A stretch of DNA of 34,823 nucleotides from Mikrocytos mackini (lineage: Eukaryota; Endomyxa; Ascetosporea; Mikrocytida; Mikrocytiidae): positions 1-34,823 of the forward strand of contig JASNJN010000176.1 of the NCBI GenBank assembly GCA_030180075.1, in the 5' to 3' direction. Of this stretch, positions 8,200-16,791 are shown one piece after another. A program made the position numbers and the translations under genes. Under the pieces are notes generated by a model. That model made no database searches and was not told the DNA's origin. It was given only the letters and a program-made list of their open reading frames with translations. Positions within the stretch are counted from its first letter, which is position 1, and each line of letters begins with the position of its first letter.

Positions 8200-9579
8200 A
8201 TGGCCGATTATGGCACGCTAATACACAATAAACGGGACATATCGTATAGAAAGACAAAGGACGTATTCCTACTAACTATGGTACTGTCGTTAATACTTTC
8301 AATTGTTCTGTTCTACTTATCAGGACTCCGTCTGTATGGTTTCGACAAAATAAACTTACTTCTGAAGACACTGTTCGGAATTTCTGTATTCTCATTCGTC
8401 TCTTTTCCGTTATATTTATGTGTGCTCTTCTTAATTGGTTCTCACTTCATAGAATTCTTCTACACAATCCAGGCCATGTTCTGCCTGGCTTTGATACTCA
8501 TTTCGTTCTACACATCAAAAGTATTTCTAATTGTACTCTTTATCTACGTAGTAATTCTCTCCATAGTAATATACTTCAACCAAAGATTCTACAAAGTAAC
8601 CCAGCTGTCCGTAAAGAATGCCCTAATTCTAATCCGAACCAACTTCACACACCTCATTATAGACTTGGCTTTGATTCTGATAACGAACTTAATGGTGGTG
8701 TTCCTCTTCAACTGCACAAACACATTCCTTCTGCAAATACTTGATCAAGACAATTTCCAGGACGCAGCAGACACATTAATCAAGAACCCGTCTATATTGA
8801 AGAACTGGAAGAATTCCGCGGCCTTTGTTATCCTTCTTATTAATTGCTGTTCTTACTTTGTCTTTACGTCGGTTCAGAAGTGGCTCGCTTTTTCATTCGG
8901 AGCCCTTTTCCTTCTCAGAACCGAAAACAAAGAAGACAATAAAACCGTTACCGAGGTCATGGACGAATCTTACAACACAATCTATGACCAACTCTTAGGA
9001 ACTATCAGCAAAATGTCTCTCTTGTCTATAGGCGGAAACCTGTTCATTATATTGACTTCGAGGGAGAAGTACAGGTATTGGTACAAGTGCTATGAAAACA
9101 AAGTTGATATTAAAGAACAAATAAAAGAGCCTACCGAACCCGGAGAAAGTGTTATAGAAGTCACCTGTTGGGAAAAGATAATCTTTACTGTGTTTCCATT
9201 TATTTTAGACACGACAATGTTCTATACTAAACAGGCCTTATTGTTTAGTGTGAAAACAGGAAACGATTTGTTGAAGAGTAGTAAAGAATCTATTATTTAC
9301 TTTTACAGTAGGAACAAAGCACATTTGTTTGAACTACCAACGATAGAGTTATTCTTCATAATAGAAAGCCTGCTGCTTAGCTTCTTACTCAGTTTCTTGC
9401 AGATAATATTGATAAACGCCACTAAAGGGCGGACTAACAAGCTGTTTAAGCTGAACATTAGTCTAAACTTGTTTCTGACAGTATTCCCATTTATTTCCGT
9501 GGCAAATAATATTGTAAGTGGAGCTTCGTATATGATTGTGCAGGAAAGAATCAATGAAGAATTTGACGATGGAATATAA
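8200..9579 (+). CDS. Choline transporter-like (CTL/Pns1) membrane protein, second paralogue
   Basis: A 459-residue protein with about nine hydrophobic segments, shorter than the 651-residue relative at 3932-5887 and lacking its long extramembrane loop and basic tail. The segment YTKQALLFSVKTGNDLLKSS followed by KESIIYFYSRN matches the CTL block N-a-y-x-x-i-A-i-x-G-x-x-F-x-x-S-a-K-d-a. A later stretch (LLLSFLLSFLQIILI) matches the following membrane segment. The terminal VDTLFLCF-type block seen in the other copy is not evident, so the C-terminus is shortened. Solute transport is inferred from family membership alone. It lies on the same strand as the small membrane protein at 7642-7950, 249 bp downstream of it, and an AAATTTAG box lies about 35 bp before the ATG. 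Confidence 0.65.
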   Translation: MADYGTLIHNKRDISYRKTKDVFLLTMVLSLILSIVLFYLSGLRLYGFDKINLLLKTLFGISVFSFVSFPLYLCVLFLIGSHFIEFFYTIQAMFCLALILISFYTSKVFLIVLFIYVVILSIVIYFNQRFYKVTQLSVKNALILIRTNFTHLIIDLALILITNLMVVFLFNCTNTFLLQILDQDNFQDAADTLIKNPSILKNWKNSAAFVILLINCCSYFVFTSVQKWLAFSFGALFLLRTENKEDNKTVTEVMDESYNTIYDQLLGTISKMSLLSIGGNLFIILTSREKYRYWYKCYENKVDIKEQIKEPTEPGESVIEVTCWEKIIFTVFPFILDTTMFYTKQALLFSVKTGNDLLKSSKESIIYFYSRNKAHLFELPTIELFFIIESLLLSFLLSFLQIILINATKGRTNKLFKLNISLNLFLTVFPFISVANNIVSGASYMIVQERINEEFDDGI

Positions 9580-9886
9580 AAGATGAACCTATGAGTGATA
9601 ACAAAGATTGTTTAGTAAATTTATATGTTAATTTGTTTTGTAGAATACCGTATAATTTAACACTTCAATAAACAATAGTTTATATTGACAATCGTATATT
9701 TTGATGTTAAACAATTTATTTATTTTAAAATATTTGATAAAATTAACCTGTTATGTACTTTAAAAATTTTATAACTTACAAACAATATTAGTTCCAATGA
9801 AACCACACAAGATAAACAGAGACTTCCAAACATGTCTTTTTAATTTTGTAAAATTCAATTACAATTGTTATTTACTTTTAGTTCAC
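9580..9886. other. Convergent 3' flank, AT-rich
   Basis: About 300 bp between the stop of the second CTL-like gene and the stop of the minus-strand gene at 9887. It contains several AATAAA-like strings usable as polyadenylation signals (for example ACTTCAATAAAC near 9661), but nothing coding. Confidence 0.4.
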
Positions 9887-10210
9887 CTATCTTCTTTCAG
9901 ATGCCTTATTTAGTATTTCAGGCGTATCAATTAAATGTTTAAAATTTAAGTTGTTTCTGTGTTTAATATATGAATCTTCACTTGTCATTTCCAGAACCCA
10001 ACCCAGAAAATAACCTTCCAAATGTGATACTGTTTTAATGTTTCCCGTCTCGTCTATTCGTTTCATATAGAAGTTATCTATTGCACTTGAATTTCTGAAA
10101 CAACGAGAAAGTTGGTATTCCAATTCATTTCTCGGAAAGCTCTCAATCTCGAAATTTAGTTTAGAGATTTCTTCGTTGCTTTTTCCGTTCGCTTCAAACT
10201 TTATAATCAT
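9887..10210 (-). CDS. Small conserved-looking protein, unknown function
   Basis: A 107-residue soluble protein with mixed charge and no membrane segment or signal peptide. The N-terminus (MIIKFEANGKSNEEISKLNF) looks like a beta strand followed by a turn, and later segments (SAIDNFYMKRIDETGNIKTV, LEGYFLGWVLEMTSED) suggest an alpha/beta fold. I do not recognise it. Support for a real gene comes from balanced amino-acid use unlike random AT-rich frames, a CTTAAAATTTGAGG box about 15-30 bp before the ATG, and its place at the end of the housekeeping block. It could be a small subunit of a nuclear complex, but nothing in the sequence decides this. Confidence 0.55.
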   Translation of the reverse strand: MIIKFEANGKSNEEISKLNFEIESFPRNELEYQLSRCFRNSSAIDNFYMKRIDETGNIKTVSHLEGYFLGWVLEMTSEDSYIKHRNNLNFKHLIDTPEILNKASERR

Positions 10211-10248
10211 TGGTATTAAGTCCTCAAATTTTAAGTTATGTATATTCG

Positions 10249-10548
10249 GTGCAAATATCGCCGCAATTAGTTATGTTGTTTCTCATCAAATTTTAACATA
10301 GATCTGGGGCTCGGTTTTTGATTTTTGTTTTACCAAAAAAATTACATTTATTTGTTACCATTTTTCGATTTTCAAATTTTAAATGAAGAAATTCCGAAAA
10401 TTCGCAGATTATAAAGGAAAATTTTTAACCAAGGAAATAAATCAAAAATTAAGCCCCAGATCATGGTTAAAACTTGATGAGAAACAAAATATATCGCTTA
10501 GAGTCAAAATAAACATATATAAAATTTTTTATTTTATGTGCAAATATC
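10249..10548. mobile_element. MITE-like inverted-repeat element with flanking direct repeat
   Basis: Arms at about 10276-10322 and 10441-10488 are imperfect inverse copies over roughly 46 bp. The left arm has TTTCTCATCAAATTTTAAC and GATCTGGGGCT, and the right arm is the inverse of TTTCTCATCAAGTTTTAACC and GATCTGGGGCT. The block is bracketed by an 11-bp direct repeat GTGCAAATATC at 10249-10259 and 10538-10548, which could be a target-site duplication, although the inverted arms do not start directly at it. A 68-codon frame inside (10383-10589) overlaps the right arm and is probably not a gene. No second copy was seen in this window. Confidence 0.5.
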
Positions 10549-10657
10549 CTCTGCCATATTCGGTCTCTTCTGAAAGTTTATTCCAATAATGTATATGGGA
10601 ATATTTCTGTATGTTTCTTTGATTGAGTTATAGTACGCCGATATTATGTGATTAAAC

Positions 10658-10722
10658 CAGAGATGAGAATTTCCGACCCGCCCGAACCCGACCCGATCGG
10701 GTCGGGTTCGGGCGGAAGAAAG
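10658..10722. mobile_element. hAT left terminal end with GC-rich palindrome
   Basis: CAGAGATGAGAATTTCCG begins at 10658 and has the CAGNGNTG form of hAT terminal repeats. It runs into a perfect 38-bp palindrome at 10678-10715, whose left half is CCGCCCGAACCCGACCCGA. This GC-rich block is a sharp island in AT-rich DNA. It is clearly related to the end at 24584 (CAGAGGTGTCAGCTTCCG, then CCGACCCGATCGGGTCGG and CGGAAGAA). It lies 244 bp upstream of the hAT transposase start, which fits the left end of that element. The 8 bases before it are GATTAAAC. No matching right end or repeat of these 8 bases was found downstream by eye. Confidence 0.7.
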
Positions 10723-10901
10723 CCAAAAAATCACGAAAAACGCTCACATGAATGCCTTTTATCTTTATGGGCTATATTAAATGTTTTTGAGATGTCATGA
10801 TGTTTGTAGTTGTAGAATTTGTTTATAATTTGTTTTATATTATTAAATATGGTCTTATGAAAAATTCCGATAGTTTTGATATTTTTAAATTTTAAATTTT
10901 T

Positions 10902-12763
10902 ATGGAATTAGCCCAAGGATTTATCTTGAAGTCGGGAATATATCTAACAGAATTACAAGTTAAGAAGCTATCTCTTCACAAACCAAACTCATCTAGTGCA
11001 GCCTGGTTGAAATTCTCACTGATTACAGATAGCGAATATGCTGTTTGCGATTTCTGCTACAAGGTGTATTCTTACCATAGCAAAAAGACTGGGACATCTT
11101 CATTGCTATCACACAGATGCGCATTTAACGACCACACCCCATCCATTTTATCTTTTATTCAAAATTCCAAAGTTACCCAAGAAAATAAAAAAAACTCAAC
11201 GATATTATATTCGATTTTGTTATCAGTTGTTGGATTCCTATGCGAATAGTCGAAGTTGAAGGATTCCAGACATTCGTAAAAGACTTGACACTTCTTGCAT
11301 ATAAGAATCATATAGTTATTGGACAAGATAGCATACTTCATAGAACAACATTATCCAATATGATTCCGAAATATTATGAAAATAAAAAAGAAAAATTCAC
11401 TTTAATTACGAGGAAGCTTTCTAGTTTTTCTTTGTACATGGATCTTTGGACTCAGAAAACAACGGGTACTAAATTTCTTGCGGTTTTTATCGCATACATA
11501 GACGAGAATCATAATTTCAAAACTAGAAACCTGTCCACGCAATCAATAGATGTTGCATCCAAAGTAGAAATTAAAAGAGAAGTTACACTCATTTTAAATG
11601 AATTTGAGTTAAAACAGAAAGGAATTTCTTGTGTAGTTACAGACATGGGCTCTAATATAGTGAATTTATTTCCTGAGTGCCTGAGCTTAGTTTGTTTTGC
11701 ACATCGATTAAATACGGTCATCTCTTCAGTTTTCAACGAGCCGGGTATATTAATTGCTAAATTACTGAGGTGTTGTAGCAAGATTTCTCAGATGAGTAAG
11801 TTTTCTTCGTTTAAGTTGGCAGTCGGAGTTAAATTGCCATCCCTTTGTCTAACTAGATGGAATGCGAGGTATTGTTTGCTGTCTGAAGTTATGAAGAATT
11901 TCAACAGCATCAAACAGTATCTGGAAAGTCAGAACCACTTTAATATGGTTCGAGATTTGAACAAAAATTTAATTTCTAAACTTATTGATTTCTTAAAACC
12001 ATTCTATATCGCAACTAAGGATGTAGAGAAACTCCAGTACACGCTTCATATTCTTTTACCACTTCAACACACATTAAGAAATCACATAATAAAGAACAAA
12101 GAAGACAGCGACATAAGCATCTCGAGACTAGCTACAAAAACACAAGAAGTATTCGACAACAAAATGACCGCATATGAGGATGCATACACTAAACTTCTAA
12201 CAGCATCATTTCTACATCCAGAGTTTAGCCAGTTATCTTGGATTCCCGTCATTAGGAGAAATTTATTCATTGAGGAAATCAGAGATAACATCAATCTAGA
12301 CGGAATCTTTGAAGACGATGATAAACATACAGATGATTATGAAGATATTGTGGAGGAATTTGCTACGAACAGAAAGAAGTCAGTTAGAGGTAAAACTAAG
12401 CAGATGAAAATTGGAAAAGTTATCGGAAACAAGGCTCGCGAAGAAACAACAGACTTCGGGAGTATAAGAACTCCCCGAGTAGAAAAGGGAGAATTATGTG
12501 AGGTAGACGAATATTTGAACCTATGTCGTGCAATTCCTGAAGAAATTTTTAGAGATAGTTTAAGATTCTGGGCTACATATAAAACCACGTTGCCAAGATT
12601 ATATAAAATGTTCATACAAAACGCAAGTGTAATGGGATCAACTAGCTTGGTAGAAGGTCATTTTAGCCGTTTAGGTTATTATATTAATTCTAGAAAATCT
12701 AATCTTAACAAGGAAAAGTTACGAGCTTACGCATTTTTAAATGATATTGGCGACCAAAAATAA
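10902..12763 (+). pseudogene. hAT-family transposase with BED zinc finger, broken by one frameshift
   Basis: The first frame (10902-11249) carries a BED-type finger: W-L-K-F, then CDFCYKVY, TGTSSLLSHRC. The second frame (first ATG 11240, to 12763) carries the RNase H-like catalytic core: MDLWTQKTTGTKFLAVF with the first Asp, CVVTDMGSN with the second Asp, CFAHRLNTV, LTRWNARY, and the C-terminal hAT dimerisation segment including GSTSLVEGHFSRLGYYINSR with the Glu. Homology in the second frame extends upstream of its ATG (residues KKLNDIIFDFVISCWIP) as far as a run of eight As at 11187-11194, where one base has been lost. Either the gene is inactive, the base count is a sequencing error, or slippage restores the frame. 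An AAATTTTAAATTTTT box precedes the ATG at 10902. Confidence 0.88.
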
Positions 12764-13566
12764 ATAACTAATTTGATATAATTAATTTAATATTTAATGA
12801 ATACTCTTTATCTTTTTATTGATTTATTTGGGGTTTTATAATTCCTACGCCAAACTTATAAACCAATTAAACGATGAACATTAAAATCTTGTATTGGTTT
12901 GTCATTTTATTTCTACATAATACTTTTTACATTTGTTATACAATCAATGTATTCATTTGCCTTTATTTCCAAGTTAGTAAATGACATTTATATGGTTTGA
13001 TGACTGTGTGTCATAATGTTCTATATATCGTTTCTAACATACCCATCTGACTCATGTTAATATCGTAGTAACTGATATAGCATGTCCCTTCCGCTCTTTC
13101 TTAATGTCAGTATAAATTAAGCTGATTCATTCCGCCAATAAAAATATACATATTGGCCAAGCCCGACGTTTGTTCCTATTTGTAATTCGAAGGGCTCAAG
13201 AATTAAAGCAATATATATCTATTTCAATAAATGTGGGAAACCATTTAGATAAGTGTCTAAAGAATAGGCGTTTTATTCGTTTTCGGTCATCTCCTCCAAA
13301 AAAGTTGTTTGTTGTGAAGATCAACGTACATAATCGACAAACATTCGAAATACTTTCCAATCAATCCAAAGATGTGTCGATGTAAATATGTGTCAAGATT
13401 TTGTTGTAATAATTGTAAGAAGAATGTTCAGTAAACAATCGTCCTTAATAATTCATGTAGAAATAAAGCTGTGTATTGTAAGTTTCAATAATCGAATACG
13501 CCGATTGGTGTGAGGCATTCTTTCTCGTAAAGTACGGTAATGTTTGTAGGGTGGAGTTTTAAAAAA
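12764..13566. other. Non-coding spacer, probable 3' remains of the hAT element
   Basis: I searched by eye for an inverse of the left end (CTCATCTCTG) and for a GC-rich palindrome, and found neither. A 71-codon frame at 13170-13385 lacks recognisable features. The hAT element therefore seems truncated on this side, or its right end has diverged. Confidence 0.4.
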
Positions 13567-14175
13567 GAGAAATATATTTCACTATAACTTTTTTGCTCTC
13601 TGTGCTTCAATAATATTTTATAAAATCAAATGCACCATGTTTTTATGTAACAAAAAGACATAATCCCAGAGGTTTAGGTTGTATATGTATATTTGTTAAA
13701 TTTTCACATATTTTCTAAAAAATAAAATTTTAAAATAACTACAGACCAATTCCGAACAACACAGACAACTTCACGTCAAGAAAAAACAGGAACCTTTCCC
13801 TACTTAACTATTTCACCCTTCCTTGTTCTACATAAGTATTCTATAACATACAGTACACTCCAAGGGAACATCCATAAACGGTATGAGCAATATACGCACA
13901 TAAACACGCGTTTGGGTCAGATTGGCCAATGAATGACCACATCCGTGTACACTTTGTCCAAACGAGCCTTACTATAGTTAGAAATAGAAGATATTCATAC
14001 TTGTACTGTTGTGAACCAGGGACATACAAGTATACAACGATAAAAGAACTTAAGCGTGCCTTAGTATTGGGTTACAATGGAGTTCTACGAGCGTGTTTAA
14101 TTATACATGGCGTAAACACACATAACAACATATTACATGAAAATAAGATGTTAAAGGAAAGTATGAGAAACATTA
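13567..14175. repeat. Left arm of a 1.5-kb inverted repeat
   Basis: About 609 bp, almost identical to the inverse of 14493-15102. The outer tip is GAGAAATATATTTCA and the inner tip ends at GTATGAGAAACATTA. Only a few differences were seen (for example CACTATAAC against CATCATAAC near the tip, and a one-base indel in GATGTTAAAGG against GATGTTGAAAGG). The low divergence implies a recent duplication or ongoing gene conversion. Confidence 0.93.
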
Positions 14176-14186
14176 ACAAAGTATGA
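13929..14186 (+). CDS. Hypothetical 85-residue protein in the left arm
   Basis: An ATG-initiated frame repeated in inverse in the other arm (14477-14740, 87 residues). The first 76 residues are the same in both. The C-termini then differ because of a one-base indel near the inner end: this copy ends in ESMRNINKV, the other in GKYEKHYETEK. The protein has no recognised domain. It is moderately basic and includes CCEPGTYKYTTIKELKRALV. No AAATTT box precedes it. It may be chance, and the frame with its antisense partner (13841-14029) is preserved simply because the arms are nearly identical. Confidence 0.25.
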   Translation: MNDHIRVHFVQTSLTIVRNRRYSYLYCCEPGTYKYTTIKELKRALVLGYNGVLRACLIIHGVNTHNNILHENKMLKESMRNINKV

Positions 14187-14492
14187 AAGACATCATGAAA
14201 TGAAACGTGAAATCTATAGTTTATATGGGAGTGAATTTTGAAGTAAATAAATCAAAAATATTAAAATAAATATTTATTAATTTTTATTTATATATTTATA
14301 GTGAACATTTATTTACACTGTATACAGATAGAAAAAATAAATTATAAACAATACATAATTATTTAATTGTACACTACTTAATATTATTGTAATATTCTTG
14401 ATTTATTTACTTCGGAATTAAATTTAACCCAAACTAATAATTCCAAGTTTATAACCTAGCCTTTTTTTAATAACAGCTATTTTTCTGTTTCA
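14176..14492. other. AT-rich spacer (loop) of the large inverted repeat
   Basis: 317 bp between the arms, extremely AT-rich with long runs of A/T around 14255-14300. No coding frame was found. The size is too large for a simple artefactual foldback with no spacer, which argues that the palindrome is a true genomic arrangement. Confidence 0.7.
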
Positions 14493-14740
14493 TAATGTTT
14501 CTCATACTTTCCTTTCAACATCTTATTCTCATGTAATATGTTGTTATGTGTGTTTACGCCATGTATAATTAAACACGCTCGTAGAACTCCATTGTAACCC
14601 AATACTAAGGCACGCTTAAGTTCTTTTATCGTTGTATACTTGTATGTCCCTGGTTCACAACAGTACAAGTATGAATATCTTCTATTTCTAACTATAGTAA
14701 GGCTCGTTTGGACAAAGTGTACACGGATGTGGTCATTCAT
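14477..14740 (-). CDS. Hypothetical 87-residue protein in the right arm
   Basis: Inverse copy of the frame at 13929-14186, identical for the first 76 residues and then shifted by one extra base, ending GKYEKHYETEK. The end of this frame runs past the arm boundary into the spacer. Function is unknown, and expression is doubtful for the same reasons as for its partner. Confidence 0.25.
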   Translation of the reverse strand: MNDHIRVHFVQTSLTIVRNRRYSYLYCCEPGTYKYTTIKELKRALVLGYNGVLRACLIIHGVNTHNNILHENKMLKGKYEKHYETEK

Positions 14741-15102
14741 TGGCCAATCTGACCCAAACGCGTGTTTATGTGCGTATATTGCTCATACCGTTTATGGATG
14801 TTCCCTTGGAGTGTACTGTATGTTATAGAATACTTATGTAGAACAAGGAAGGGTGAAATAGTTAAGTAGGGAAAGGTTCCTGTTTTTTCTTGACGTGAAG
14901 TTGTCTGTGTTGTTCGGAATTGGTCTGTAGTTATTTTAAAATTTTATTTTTTAGAAAATATGTGAAAATTTAACAAATATACATATACAACCTAAACCTC
15001 TGGGATTATGTCTTTTTATTACATAAAAACATGGTGCATTTGATTTTATAAAATATTATTGAAGCACAGAGAGCAAAAAAGTTATGATGAAATATATTTC
15101 TC
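14493..15102. repeat. Right arm of the 1.5-kb inverted repeat
   Basis: About 610 bp, inverse of 13567-14175. Its outer tip (TGAAATATATTTCTC, ending at 15102) lies inside the last seven codons of the small membrane-protein gene at 15082-15348. The duplicated unit therefore appears to be the downstream flank of that gene, copied and inverted to the left. The left arm keeps only the last six codons (E-K-Y-I-S-L, then stop). Confidence 0.93.
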
Positions 15103-15348
15103 AATATAAAAGTGTGAAATCAACACATAGAAGTAGCAGAGCGTGCCATTCATCAAGAACCCGTTGGTGATCATATCTGGGAATATAAAGATCACAGAAT
15201 AAGGTATGTTCGAAAATATGGTAACAGCCACCAAAACCAGCCTTGGTTTGAATGTTGAAAATTTATAGTGCTTCCAAATGTCGTAGAATGCTATTGATGA
15301 GAAGATCAAGTTCACTATAAGTATCGGCAAGCTCAAAAAAAGATACAT
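15082..15348 (-). CDS. Small membrane protein, unknown, about three membrane segments
   Basis: An 88-residue protein. Hydrophobic segments lie at about 3-24 (LFLSLPILIVNLIFSSIAFY), 36-56 (RLVLVAVTIFSNIPYSVIFI) and 62-82 (NGFLMNGTLCYFYVLISHFY). A basic loop (KHYKFSTFKPR) separates the first two, and the C-terminus is IEKYISS. I do not recognise the family. CAAATTTTTTAAAAAAC lies some 60 bp before the ATG, which resembles the start-proximal boxes of other genes. The 3' end overlaps the tip of the giant inverted repeat. It may be intact, or it may have gained its present last codons through that rearrangement. Confidence 0.5.
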   Translation of the reverse strand: MYLFLSLPILIVNLIFSSIAFYDIWKHYKFSTFKPRLVLVAVTIFSNIPYSVIFIFPDMITNGFLMNGTLCYFYVLISHFYIEKYISS

Positions 15349-15723
15349 GTTTTAGTTCTATAAATGAAACTGATTTCTTAGGTAAATTATTGAAATAGTT
15401 TTTTAAAAAATTTGTAGAACTAGGGCGGAGTTTATTTGTTGTAAATTATATTATCAAACTATAATTATAAGTTTTTGATACATTGAGTAATTTTTTGCAG
15501 TAAAAAATCCCGAATGACTTAACCCCTATAAATTTGAAAATATAATTATCCGTGTGAACATTGTGAAAATAAAATCCGATATAAATCCAGAAGCCCAGAT
15601 AAATAGATGTTTAAATCGTATATCACTCCGGGAATCGACTCATTTAAGTTAATAAATCTTAAAATCGCAGCATTTGTCTTAAACTCGGAAGTTTTGATTA
15701 AAATACGAATATTCTATAATGTA
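15349..15723. other. AT-rich spacer
   Basis: Promoter side of the small membrane-protein gene. A 61-codon plus-strand frame at 15607-15792 runs into the next possible element and has no recognisable feature, so it is not called. Confidence 0.4.
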
Positions 15724-16108
15724 CAGAGACGTGCACGATATGCAAACATTTTACCCGAGATATGCAACATTATATGCACATTGTCTGGTTAAATATGCAA
15801 CATTATATGTCAAAATTGGACAGCCAAAAATTTTCAAAAATTTGCAGCACAATTTCTTAAGGACGTGAATATTTAAATAATTATCAAATATGAAAAATCA
15901 TAAATTATTAGAACCCCGAGATAACATTTTTTGTTTTATATTTCGTCATTCTAGATTAAAACGCTAAACATTAGATGGANTTTTAGACTAATTCCAAATT
16001 TTAATATTTGAAAATCACAAAATCAACAAATATTCAGAATAGTGAAACAAACGATTTTTAATAAATATTCGAATTTTCCAAAACGAATATTCGTAAGTCA
16101 AATCTCTA
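15724..16108. mobile_element. Possible decayed hAT-type non-autonomous element
   Basis: CAGAGACGTGCACGATATG starts at 15724 and has the form of a hAT end. 385 bp away, the inverse of CGTAAGTCAAATCTCTA reads TAGAGATTTGACTTACG. The ends share only AGAGA and a few bases, so the match is weak. The adjoining octamers (ATAATGTA and ATTATGAA) agree at six of eight positions, as a worn target duplication could. Inside are two copies of ATATGCAACATTATATG near 15758 and 15796. One N is at 15980. Confidence 0.3.
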
Positions 16109-16111
16109 ATT

Positions 16112-16288
16112 ATGAAGTTTAGTTGCGAATCCATCCAATACTCCCTGGCCATTTCTTCTTATAATATAAAAGCATATTTCAAACTAGAAAAGAGTAGGGG
16201 CATGGCTAATTTGAGATTCTCCCACATAAACCAACCAAACAACCCACTCCTAGGTAAACTTAATGAAGGAATTGAAATGGTTACATAA
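16112..16288 (+). CDS. Short hypothetical frame (58 codons)
   Basis: The frame starts MKFSCESIQYSLAIS and ends LNEGIEMVT before TAA. Its composition is more protein-like than nearby random frames (few Lys/Asn/Ile runs). It begins directly after the possible hAT element end. No domain was recognised. It could be a remnant of the gypsy element found downstream or chance. Confidence 0.2.
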   Translation: MKFSCESIQYSLAISSYNIKAYFKLEKSRGMANLRFSHINQPNNPLLGKLNEGIEMVT

Positions 16289-16791
16289 ATAAATAAACCA
16301 TACTGGAGCGAACATCCGAATTTTTAGGCAAACAGCATAAGAAGCCTAAACTACTGATAAAGAGACATCGTAGCTCATTAACTAATGTGGTACACCGAGC
16401 CTGTACAAATCACATTCAAAAAATAATAACACCACGAATGTCGTCTTTATAAAGCAGAACTTACTAAGCAGTCTACTTCAAAATGAGCCATCCTTTGAAT
16501 ATAAGCTGTGAACAGAGTTTTAATAAAAATAAATATACTCAAGTTTTAATGGACAATAAGATTATAAGTTTCATATTATGCACTGAATGGACAGACAACA
16601 GATCGTTGTAATTAATCGAATGGAAGTTTACATATTCTATCCTAATATAAGTTTATCTGAAATGATATGAATGTTCAATATAAACCTAAACATGTTAGCA
16701 ACCCACCGTGTGCAAATGAAACGTACTGTAAACTATAACATTTTATAAAACTTATAATATTAACTATATCCGTCCAATTTTAGGTTTATAA
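16289..16791. other. Non-coding spacer
   Basis: I see no gene, terminal repeat or RNA. The gypsy pol sequence begins abruptly after an in-frame TAA at 16789-16791. Confidence 0.4.

Noticed and set aside
10383-10589. 68-codon frame behind a TTCAAATTTTAA box
   Set aside because: The start box is attractive, but the frame overlaps the right arm of the inverted-repeat element and has Lys/Asn-rich, low-information sequence.
10678-10715. GC-rich palindrome as a bacterial-type terminator or contaminant
   Set aside because: It sits next to a hAT terminal repeat and recurs in a related form at 24616, so an element end explains it better.
13841-14029. 62-codon antisense frame in the inverted repeat (also 14640-14828)
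   Set aside because: Shadow of the opposite frame, with identical copies only because the arms are identical.
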